The position numbers and the translations under genes were made by a program. Under the pieces are notes generated by a model that did not search any database, had not been told where the DNA came from, and saw only the letters and a list, made by a program, of their open reading frames with translations. A stretch of 64,000 nt of DNA from Paraspadella gotoi (Eukaryota > Chaetognatha), in assembly GCA_051294375.1 (NCBI GenBank), contig CM119269.1, positions 15,873,370 through 15,937,369 of the forward strand, in the 5' to 3' direction. Shown here one piece after another: positions 46,630 to 56,608 of the stretch; the stretch's first letter is position 1; every line of letters begins with the position of its first letter.

Positions 46630-48075
46630 ATGTCCTCCATCTCTCGTCGCCCACGCGTCGTCATCATTGGCGCAGGCGTCGCCGGTCTCGCCGCCGCCAA
46701 GACGCTGCAGGACGCCGCCGTCGACGTGACCGTCCTGGAGGCGCAGCGCCGCATCGGCGGCCGCGTCCATTCCATCGACTCCGGATCTCCTTCCGTCCCC
46801 AAGGTCGAACTCGGCGCCCAATGGATTCACGGCGTCGTGGGCAACTCCGTCCACGATTATTGCGTCCGCAACGATCTGCTTCATCCTGGGTGGAAGGGCA
46901 ACAGATTGGCGATCGGTTTCACTCCGGACGGCGGCGTCGTCTCCAACGAGACGCTCGAAGAGTCGAAGGGCGTTCGGATCGAATTGGACGAGGCCTGGGC
47001 GCGATTCGCCACGGCGTCGCCTCCAAAGAGATTCAACGATGACGCCGGGGCTTTCGTCCGCGAATTTCTGGCGGAACGCGAGCCGGCGTTGCCCGAGGAT
47101 GAGCTCGTGATCTGGCGGTCCGTGCAGAGGTTCCAAGACCGATTTCTTCTCCATCTGATGGGAGGCAACGCGATGAGCGAGATGTCCATTAAGGACTGGG
47201 CCAACTACGTGGAATGTCCCGGAGAGAACATTACTTTCCGCGACGGATATTCCACCTTCGTCGATCATCTCGTCAAATCCGTCAGCGACGATCGAATTCA
47301 ACTCGACGCCGTCGTCGAAAAGATCGAGTGGAGCTCCGGCGAGGGCGTCGACGTATCGCTGAAGGACGGATCCGTCGAACGAGCCGACGCGGTCGTCGTG
47401 ACGACGTCGTTGGGTTGTCTCCAATCGGGGGGCATCTCCTTCGAACCGGATCTGCCGCGAACTAAGAAAGACGCGATCTCTCGACTCGGCATCGGCTTCG
47501 TGGACAAACTATGGTTTCGTGTGGACGCGACGCAGCTGAAGCTTTTGAGAGAAAGAATCGGCGAAGCGGATTTGGTCGCTTTTTTGTGGAACGACGATGT
47601 GAACAACGACAGAGATGGAGACGGCGAAGACGAGGATATCAATTGGATCCGAGGCTTGGATTACTTTCGAGTCGTTTGTCCAGACCTCATCCTCCTCTGG
47701 TTTAAGGGCGACACGGCGCGACGATTCGAGTCGCTCGACGACGACGTCGTCTTTCGCGGCGTCGACGAGCTTTTCCGCCGGTTCTTGAAGACACCGAAGG
47801 ACGCCTTCGCTCGATCGGAGTGGTTCGCGCGATCGAGTTGGTTCAAGAACGAGTTTACTCGGGGATCATACAGTATACCGGCGAAGGGGTCGTCAGAGGA
47901 GGATCACGTGGCCCTCAGCGAACCTCTGATCGTTGGATCGAGCGATCGACCGAGGGTCATGTTCGCCGGGGAAGCCACGCACCCTCAGTTTTACGGGACA
48001 GTTCACGGGGCTTACGAGTCTGGGGTCAGGGAGGCGAAGAGAATATTGGAATGGATGGAAGCGGAAAATAAGTAA
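46630..48075 (+). CDS. Polyamine oxidase / spermine oxidase-like, intronless
   Basis: A single open frame of 481 aa, normal for the flavin amine oxidase family. It oxidises spermine, spermidine or their acetyl forms, with FAD. The N-terminal Rossmann motif is VVIIGAGVAGLAAAKTL, followed by VLEAQRRIGGRV and ELGAQWIHG, the PAO-type substrate loop. The flavin-site lysine is K293 in FVDKLWF. The C-terminal FAD motif is MFAGEATHPQFYGTVHGA. An acidic insert (about residues 322-337, DGDGEDED) is unusual. There is no signal peptide and no clear peroxisomal SKL end (it ends EAENK), so a cytosolic location is likely. Every other complete gene here has introns, so retroposition is possible. It lies 4.7 kb downstream of ODC on the same strand. 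A damaged copy lies at 55173-56608. Confidence 0.95.
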   Translation: MSSISRRPRVVIIGAGVAGLAAAKTLQDAAVDVTVLEAQRRIGGRVHSIDSGSPSVPKVELGAQWIHGVVGNSVHDYCVRNDLLHPGWKGNRLAIGFTPDGGVVSNETLEESKGVRIELDEAWARFATASPPKRFNDDAGAFVREFLAEREPALPEDELVIWRSVQRFQDRFLLHLMGGNAMSEMSIKDWANYVECPGENITFRDGYSTFVDHLVKSVSDDRIQLDAVVEKIEWSSGEGVDVSLKDGSVERADAVVVTTSLGCLQSGGISFEPDLPRTKKDAISRLGIGFVDKLWFRVDATQLKLLRERIGEADLVAFLWNDDVNNDRDGDGEDEDINWIRGLDYFRVVCPDLILLWFKGDTARRFESLDDDVVFRGVDELFRRFLKTPKDAFARSEWFARSSWFKNEFTRGSYSIPAKGSSEEDHVALSEPLIVGSSDRPRVMFAGEATHPQFYGTVHGAYESGVREAKRILEWMEAENK

Positions 48076-48687
48076 TAGTCTAAAGTCAAGAACTTTAAAT
48101 TTAGAATTAATTTGGGCAGTGATTTTGCTTTGGGTATTTTCAATAATGAATGGAACTTAAATAACTATTAATTCTTTTTTCCCACTGATAAATATGAAAC
48201 ACTCTTTATTTAAAAAACGGTTGGCATTAGTTATCTTTTCCTTATAACATAAAACTCACTGGGTAAATTTCTATGCTTTCAAAATACGGTAAGACATTAT
48301 TTCTTTCACGTCAATCATTCCAATTACGGTATCAGCCTTAATTAAGAAGAAACTAAAAACGATTTTTCATGGTAAGAACAACTTTTTAAAGATAAAATTG
48401 CTCGTAAGAACTGTTGCGTTTTTTAGATATACTACTACTTAGGCAAAAATCGGCACACTATGTTATGAAACTTTTTTCTTGTTTTCCATTTCTTTTCTTA
48501 ATTTCTTTCTTTTTTCGAACTTTTGCTCTGACTCTCTCTTTTTCTCTTTCTCTCTGTGTTAAGTATTTTGATGCTTCACGCCCCCATAATAAGCGTTAAA
48601 TTTTATTTTATTTCGACATAGACAGTAACTTCTGTCCTTCAGCTGTCCTCACCTTCAATACTATCCATTACTCAATTCTTTGGTGGA

Positions 48688-48689
<2 letters not shown>

Positions 48690-48744
<55 letters not shown>

Positions 48745-49510
48745 CATCATAATGTTTGACAAAATTTCTTATAAAATTCACACTGTGCTGAAGAAGACTC
48801 GAAAAAGAATCGAAACATGTCCGTTTCAAAAATAAAAGTCGTTGTTTGTAAACAAAAATAAACTTTTTCTCTCTTAATTTTATTTCGCAAAAACTTCGGT
48901 AGCGTATGATTTTATTCAAAGTTTGGTTGCCAAGCAGATTTAAAAAATCGACAGATTTTTGCGGAAATTTTTCCGCAAAAAGCTGTCGATTGAGAGAAAT
49001 TAATTTGCTGACGCTTCCCCTTTCAATAAAAGAAGGCGGTTTTTTTTAATTTGTCAACCTTAGTATGTTTATCATCTGTTAAAACTATAAAATGAGTTAA
49101 AAACCGTGTTTTAGTTCAAATAAAACGGACCTCACAAATCCTCACAAATTAAAAGTTGACTTAAAAATTTTTTTGCAGCAAAAGTATTAAATATTTCGCC
49201 CTAATTTTTATGGTACCAGAAGCACCGTTCATAGGGAATATTTTATTAGAATTGTGAACATTTTGAAGTATTTTTGTTTAACAAATTGTAATAAAATGTA
49301 AAAATGTAAGTTTTTGACCAGTCAATTTAAAAATTAATTCATAGGTAAACAATAAATGACCAACTGAAAATGAACCAACTCAGAAGTAAAGAAGATAAGA
49401 AGGACCCGAAAGCCGGAGTAAAAAAAATTTCTTCAATGATCTTGGCATTCAAATCTCGAGACAAAAGTGAAAAATGGACAAAAATGGACATAATTTTTTA
49501 TTTAAAAGTA
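48690..49510 (+). repeat. Repeat family D, unit 2
   Basis: (CT)n at 48690-48738, a hammerhead-like motif at 48788-48823, and a hairpin at about 48949-48988 (arms CGACAGATTTTTGCGGAA and TTCCGCAAAAAGCTGTCG). It ends with AAATGGACAAAAATGGACA. It is paralogous to 44835-46080; the two units flank the polyamine oxidase gene. Confidence 0.7.
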
Positions 49511-50146
49511 GCAAAAATGATACTTATTCTTGATTAGAAAATGCAGCAGATGATTTCATTTAATCCGTAATCGAGCTCACTTTGTCTTAGGATTCAAAAT
49601 TAATCAATTTTGAAGGTAATATTCTAGCAATATTGCAAAAGTGTTTTTTTTTCTGAATTCCTCGATCAAAATCACTGCCTTTGATTTTTAAATTCAAAAA
49701 AAATTTATTTCTGTTGAGCCATATTGTAAAAGAATTTTTTTTTTTTAATACATGAAACATCATCACATGGAAGAAATATTATTATTCTTTTCGACAAATA
49801 TTGCACGACAGAAAATACGAGAACTGAAAAATAATCAGGAAAACTATAATGAAATTAGAGCTTATGGTTATGTTTTGCAATATACAAGTTCTCGCACTGG
49901 GGCGGGTAGAGAGGTAGACAACCTCGGCCAAATCGAAGGCAATAAGGATTCAAATTTCGTTAATATAACTGCTTTAACAATTCACCCGTATACGTCGTAG
50001 CTTTTTAAAAAATAACTAGGCAGTATTTTTGGATTTTAGTTTTAGGGGGACCCGTCGTGGAGTCAACCTTTCTCTGCAGTAAAAGTAAAAGTATGATTTT
50101 CCCCCCGATGCAATAATCCTTTCTTTTTCGTTGTTTATTGATATTA

Positions 50147-50318
50147 GAGAAAGCAAAGAATTTTGAATTTGGAAAAACGATTTTTAATTAATAGTTGGAC
50201 ATGTTTCGGCTTGTTTATTTTAAATGCTGATGAAGGCTTGAAGTAAACAAGCCGAAACATGTCCAACTATTAATTAAAAATAGTTGTTACAAATTCAAAA
50301 TTCTTTGCTTTCTCTGAT
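50147..50318. repeat. 74-bp foldback with a hammerhead-like motif
   Basis: The left arm 50147-50215 and right arm 50245-50318 are inverted copies over about 70 bp with few mismatches. Shared blocks are AAGCAAAGAATTTTGAATTT and ATAGTTGGACATGTTTCGGC. The short loop carries CTGATGA, and the right arm completes a motif CTGATGA-A-GGCTTG...CAAGCC-GAAACATGTCC at 50227-50266. Confidence 0.75.
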
Positions 50319-50440
50319 TTTTCCCCCAAAAGAAGGGTATAAATCCTTTCGGTTATTGTGTCATAATTACTAAATCGATTAAACGCTTTTATTTTATTTC
50401 GATAACTTACTTATTTTCTACAAGAAAATAATAAAAAGAA

Positions 50441-52973
50441 TTAAGGAGGTTTTTTCGTTTTCTTGAGATATGTCCACAACTTTAAAGGTGCATTGGCTAA
50501 CATAAACATTGCCGAGCAGATGAGCAACGCTCCACCTAGTTTCGGTTTCATCCTCATAAACATTACAAAAAAATTATTATCGAAAAATAATTTTCTAAAT
50601 ATACCTGCCGAAAGTAGAGATGGTGTCTCTTTTAAAAATACTAGACCCAGAAAATAAGAAAACGGAATTTCAGACGTTTCTGAAATAGCGGTTGTAGTAG
50701 CGGAGTCTTCCTGAGAAATTGACTCTAAAATATTTTAAGAGATACTTTGACACGATTATGAAATGAAATTGGTACAACCAATATAAAAATTATCCATTCA
50801 TTTAATAAATAAGCTATCTTGCCCCTTTGGACAGGCTTTGGTGGTTTAAGGCCTCCATCACTCTTACAAGATAATGACATAGCAGGTCCCTGCAAGCTTT
50901 CAATCAAGACTCTCTCACAGTCTCGTTTATTCACTCCCAGAGTACCTGGCTTCCCTATCAATGAAGTGGTATAATGTTATGTAGCAACATCGTGTCGTGT
51001 TTTTTTATATACTTTCGTTCATTGCTTACTTGTATCGCAAAGATGACCAACATTCTCGCTGAAAGGTCCAATATGCCGACAAGAATTCCGTTTAAAATAT
51101 CCAAAAAACTAATGAAAGCAGCCCTTGAAGGAAGACTGAATCCATTACAAATATGCATAAACACGGGGACAGAAATAAAGCCTGGAGAACAACAACAAAA
51201 ACAAATGAAATAATAGATTATTGAATCATCCGAAATCTTGTATTGTGTTTGATGAATCTCACCAGCGGGAGTCGAAGCCAACTGCCAAACTGTCCAGTGA
51301 ACTTCTTCAAAATGTCCAACTAAAATTTCAGAGGCAGCAAAGCAGAAAGAAGCCAACAAAGAATACAGGTAACCTTGCTTGTAATCGGGATAATTTTTGA
51401 TAAATTCTTCATACGGTGCTCCAAATATGAAGGAGGGACGTGTAAGTAGTGTCACCCCAACCATGGCAATCAGCAATGATAGAATCTGAAGGAAATGGGC
51501 CGACATTTGGCAAGAAGCCATATCATTGACAGTAAAAAAGACGAATTATGTTAAGATCCAGATATGTATATATAAATATTGTTCAAAAAGGTTTCGTGAA
51601 TTATTATTTTCAAAAGCAAAATGTTTTTAAAGACTTTTCTGTCTTTGCTGATTAAGCGGTTGAACTTTTTAAAAGTTGAGCTATAAACCATGATGCCAGG
51701 GGTGTGAGGCATCTCCCGACAGCTGGCGCTCAGGGCTTTGGAACTGCAGTGACCACCTTTGTCACTGGCGTGTTTATGTCGACGCCATCACACTTTAACC
51801 AGCGTGACCGTGAGGGAATTGAACCCGGAACTCACAGTTGGTGAACGAGTACTTAGCTGTACAAGCCAATGAAACGAGCTGAGTTTCCCCAAGCTATACA
51901 GGAGGCCAATCTAGGATTCGCCACATACCTGTTGTTTCTTCGGAAACTTTTTTTTGAGCGAGCTCTCCATCAAAGGTGTCCAAATTACGTTTAGACTATA
52001 GAGCGAAACCGTATCTCCTACGAAATTTAAACAAGCGTTGAATAATTCTGATTAGGATTGGTTTCATTGGGTAAATAGATGATAGTCGTTATTTATAATT
52101 TCTTTATTTTTCGTTAATGCTTTAACCCAGTACTTTCCATAATGAAAAACTGGACTTAATTTCATCGGGATATAGATTGATTTGATACGTAAAACAATCG
52201 TAATATTTATTCTAAACATACGAATAAACAAACAAAACCTACTTCTCCTCGTCGAATTTTAAAATACATTACCGTTTAAAATATTTTACCGAGAGGACAA
52301 AGTTTCATAGCGACAAAGATGACGGCGTAACCGGCGAATGTCGCCGTCGCCGACGCGGTCGAGGCGATCGCCACTTTGGCGCTCAACTGGGAGAAAGGCT
52401 TCCCGCCAAGTCGTCGGTGCAGGAAGACGAGAGGGAAGTTGAAGATGGTGTAGATTAAGACGATGAATCCATTCATCCAGGCGGAATCGAAAACCTTGGA
52501 TGTGAAGAGACAGTAATTATTGTTATGTGTTTGTGACAGAACCGTTCAAAATAAGCAGTCCCTTCGGATCAGGCTGTAACACCGTGTTACAGGCGGGTTA
52601 AGCGCCCCGTCCCTCTTAACTGCTAGGCCGGACCCCGGACCTTTTGGGTTGGGAGGCGAATGACTTGCCTCCGGCACCAATGGCCGCTGATGAACGCTTG
52701 GTGGATTTCAGTCCACCATGAAACGTTGCAAGTGGCATTTATCTCGACAAGGATAACAGAGAACTTTCTCGACTCAAGCGTGAATCTTGCCTCGTTCACG
52801 TGAACCAATAAATTGACGTACGACCAAGAGGCTGTCCCGAGGACTGTGAGAAGAACTCCGAACACCGGACGTCTTTTCCTAGGTGCGGCTTTTTCCCCGG
52901 TCGGACAGGCTTCAGCGATCGCTTTTTCAGGTTTCAATACTTCTTCCTTTGCGCTCGCGACGACGCACTCCAT
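50441..52973 (-). CDS. SLC35G1-like drug/metabolite transporter (EamA), paralogue II
   Basis: Seven minus-strand exons: 52791-52973, 52290-52494, 51929-52017, 51263-51485, 51030-51181, 50605-50710 and 50441-50535. They give 350 aa with exactly the intron positions and phases of paralogue I. Marks include WSYVNLLVHVNE, AVIFVAMKLCPLGDTVSL, NVIWTPLMESSLKKKFPKKQ, VTLLTRPSFIFG, HWTVWQLASTPAG and a last membrane segment GALLICSAMFMLANAPL. It ends in a Lys-rich tail. Intron 1 uses a GC donor (GAG|GCAAG) and is mostly filled by one LTR. Intron 3 holds a tRNA-derived SINE. Substrate unknown; SLC35G members are orphan ER/Golgi or membrane transporters. Confidence 0.9.
50764..50976 (+). repeat. Dispersed repeat family E, full copy
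   Basis: About 210 bp, nearly identical to 37004-37216. It lies in intron 5 of the transporter (between exons 50605-50710 and 51030-51181). Confidence 0.8.
51690..51895 (-). repeat. tRNA-derived SINE
   Basis: On the minus strand, CAGCTCGTTTCATTGGC and TGTACAGCTAAGTAC are followed by GGGTTCAATTCCC, a strong Pol III B box. A tRNA-unrelated body follows. It lies in an intron of SLC35G paralogue II and recurs in the duplicate at 60430-60690. Confidence 0.7.
52503..52719 (-). mobile_element. Solo LTR filling intron 1 of the transporter
   Basis: Same family as 40282-40517, sense on the minus strand. Its 3' end (CTGTCTCTTCA) lies 8 bp before the acceptor CATCCAAG|GTTTTC of exon 2, so it supplies the pyrimidine tract. 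Confidence 0.8.
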
Positions 52974-54159
52974 TGTTTATCTTTTAACTTTTTCCAGACA
53001 GTAGCATCCGTCAAGAATTTCTAAGACGATGAGATCTATATACCTCTTATGGTTGCGATTCAAAGTTTGAAAAAAAATTTTTGGTGGCTTCCTTAGTCTT
53101 GAGCAATTCAGAGCTAAGGAATTATTAGTTTTTTTTTACTTTAGTATTTTTTTTTTGGACAAATCTTACCTTTTTAAGTTTGTGTCGTTTTACGAATCTG
53201 GGCTCTTTTTGTTATTTTTTAACAAAATACATTTATTGTATTGAAAACTCCAGAGAAGTTAACCACGAAAGTTGAACGACAAAGAATAAAAATTTAAAAA
53301 AATCTAATTTCTTTTTCACAACAACGACGAAATCAATGAATCTGCAAGGTGGTAATTGGCTAAACGACGTTCTACGAAAAAAAAGAATGAAAATATAAAG
53401 TAAAAAAAAAATTCCTTTATGCGGGTGAAATTCATCAGTGATTTAGTGGCCTGTCATATTAATTGGTTCAGTTTGTTCGGTTCCTTTTTTTTTAATATAT
53501 AAACTGAGAATTACTAACATACTAACGAGGAAAATTATAAAATATGACGTACCAATTACTTGATTACTATACTATAATATACAATACAATTGAATAATTT
53601 GTATAATTTATTAATTTTTTGACTTACGATTTAGCTACTATACAATAGCATTGGATAATTTGTATAATTTATTACTTTCACTTTCACCTCGAGAAAAATG
53701 TTGACCTTTTATCATTTTTCTCTTTCCTTCTCTAACCAAATCTACGTTTTTCCCTGCGAAAAATCGATTGAAATAAAAAAACTAGATATAATGAGCTTTT
53801 TTTTTTACATAAAAATGGTTAATTATCTTTCATGAACNNNNNNNNNNNNNNNNNNNNNNNNNNNNNNNNNNNNNNNNNNNNNNNNNNNNNNNNNNNNNNN
53901 NNNNNNNNNNNNNNNNNNNNNNNNNNNNNNNNNNNNNNNNNNNNNNNNNNNNNNNNNNNNNNNNNNNNNNNNNNNNNNNNNNNNNNNNNNNNNNNNNNNN
54001 NNNNNNNNNNNNNNNNNNNNNNNNNNNNNNNNNNNNNNNNNNNNNNNNNNNNNNNNNNNNNNNNNNNNNNNNNNNNNNNNNNNNNNNNNNNNNNNNNNNN
54101 NNNNNNNNNNNNNNNNNNNNNNNNNNNNNNNNNNNNNGTTCAAAACTAAAAGTAACAAC

Positions 54160-54234
54160 TGAAGAGACAGTAATGATTGTTATGTGTTAGTGTCAAAAGC
54201 GTTCAATATAAGCAGTCCCAGGCAGTTACAGGCG
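54160..54234 (-). mobile_element. LTR fragment between gaps
   Basis: GAAGAGACAGTAATGATTGT and following bases match the reversed LTR end. It is truncated by the 54235-54259 gap and resembles the copy at 63242-63462. Confidence 0.7.
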
Positions 54235-55172
54235 NNNNNNNNNNNNNNNNNNNNNNNNNTTAAAAATTTTTTTTAAAGAAAACGCATGAAGCTATTTCTT
54301 TATATTACAGATATAATTAGCTTATTCATGTGGGGAATATTTTGCATTAGTTCAATTAATTTAAAGAATGTTCAGTTAGTTAAAATGTTGAATGAAAAAA
54401 TGCCATTTTTTACTAACCATTTTAAAAATTCATTGCAGACCAACGGTGAATCATTAACAAAAATCTTCTACCCCAGTAGAAAGAACATGAAGGCAAAACC
54501 CAAAAGCGAAGTAAAAAAATTTTCTTTTTCTATCTTCACCTTGAAAATTAGTGTCAAAACTGGAATGGACAAAAATGGACAAGATTTTTGAAGATAAAAA
54601 TTGCTTAAAACGAACTTTACTGCTTTTATTTTCAAAATTATTCATATAAGGAATGGTTTATTTACTCGATAGTTGGCACTTCTGTGGTATACGTCCAAAG
54701 AATTAAAATTTATCATTCATATTTGAAGAATCAGAAGATTCAGTTCATTTCTTTAGTAAATGCATTTCGTAGACCACTGCCTAAAGAGAGAAAAATTGTT
54801 TGATTATTAAAAATCGCTGAAGAAGACTCTTAATACAAAGTCGAAACTTGTCCATCTACAGTAATAAAAATCGTTGTTGCCTATTAAAAAACTGTTTTTT
54901 CCTAATAAATCAATATAAAATTTATCAATAAATCAATTATTCAAACACCAGACAATCAAATTTGGCTTATCTTTAAATTATCGTACGCAGATCCGGCATT
55001 TTTTACCAAATTTTTTTCTGTTCTTTCTTATGTCTTCTCTTATCTTTATTTGAATTTAATCAGTTTGTCAGTTAATCAGGTCTTCAGACAAGTCTAGGTC
55101 TTAAAAAAATATATATATATCTCTCTCTCTCTTTCATTCGAAATTACCGTCTTTCTCTCTCTAAATCACACG

Positions 55173-56608
55173 ATGTCCTCCATCTCTCCGATCGCCACGC
55201 GTCGTCATCATTGGCGCAGGCGTCGCCGGTCTCGCCGCCGCCAGACGCTGCAGGACGCCGCCGTCGACGTGACCGTCCTGGAGGCGCAGCGCGCCATCGG
55301 CGGCCGCGTCCATTCCATCGACTCCGGATCTCCTTCCTCCCCAAGGTCGAACTCGAGGCCCATGGATTCACGGGCGGTCGTGGGCAACTCCGTCCACGAT
55401 TATTGCGTCCGCAACGATCTGCTTCATCCTGGGTGGAAGGGCAACAGATTGGCCGATCGGTTTCACTCCGGGACGGCGGGGTCGTCTCCAACGAGACGCT
55501 CGAAGAGTCGAAGGGGCGTTCGGATCGAATGGACGAGGCCTGGGGCGATTCGCCACGGCGTCGCCTCCAAGAGATTCAACGATGACGCCGGGGCTTTCGT
55601 GCGCGAATTTCTGGCGAACGCGAGCCGGCGTTTTGCCCGAGGATAGCTCGTGATCTGGCGTCCGTGCAGAGTTCCAAGACCGATTTCTTCTCCATCTGAT
55701 GGGAGGCAACGCGATGAGCGAGCATGTCCATTAGAGGACTGGGCCAACTACGTGGAATGTCCCGGAGGAGAACATTACTTTCCGCGACGGCATATTCCAC
55801 CTTCGTCGATCATCCTCGTCAAATCCGGTCACGACGATCGAATTCAACTCGACGGGCCGTTCGTCGTGAAAAGATCGAGTGGAGTCCGGCGAGGGCGTCG
55901 ACGTATGCCTGAAGGACGGATCGCTCGACGAGCCGACGCGGTCGTCGTGACGACGTCGTTGGGTTGTCTCAATCGGGGGGCATCTCCTTCGAACCGGATC
56001 TGGCCGCGAACTAAGAAAGACCGATCTCTCGACTCGCATCGGCTTCGTGGGACAACTATGGTTTTCGTGTGACGCGACGCAGCTGAAAGTTTTGAGAGAA
56101 AGAATCGGCGAAGCGATTTGGTCGCTTTTTTGTGGACGACGATGTGAACAACGACAGAGATGGAGGACGGCGAAGACGAGGATATCATTGGATCCGAGGC
56201 TTGGATTACTCTCGAGTCGTTTGTCCAGACCTCATCTCCTCTGGTTTAGGGCGACACGGCGCGACGATTCGAGTCGCTCGACGACGACGTCGTCTTTCGC
56301 GCGTCGCGAGCTTTTCCGCCGTTCTTGAAGACACCGAAGGACCGCCTTCGTCGATCGGGTGGTTTCGCGCCGATCGAGTTGGTTCAAAACGAGTTTACTC
56401 GGGATCATACAGTATACCGGCGAAGGGGTCGTCAGAGGAGGATCACGTGGCCCTCAGCGAACCTTCTGACCTTTGGATCGAGCGATCGACCGAGGGTCAT
56501 GTTCGCCGGGGAAGCCACGCCACCCTCAGTTTTACGGACAGTCACGGGGCTTACGAGTCTGGGGTCAGGGAGGCGAAGAGATATTGAATGGATGAGCGGA
56601 AAATAAGT
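55173..56608 (+). pseudogene. Frame-disrupted copy of polyamine oxidase
   Basis: Aligns end to end with 46630-48075 but carries well over a dozen 1-base indels, from the fifth codon on. No open stretch exceeds about 150 codons. Substitutions are few. Because neighbouring non-coding DNA has the same indel density, I read this as an uncorrected sequence copy and not a gene decaying under relaxed selection. Confidence 0.8.

Noticed and set aside
46618-47424. 268-codon minus-strand ORF opposite polyamine oxidase
   Set aside because: Shadow frame caused by the GC-rich codon usage of the real plus-strand gene.
51690-51895. Functional tRNA gene
   Set aside because: B box is good but no cloverleaf closes; acceptor and anticodon stems fail, so SINE-derived.
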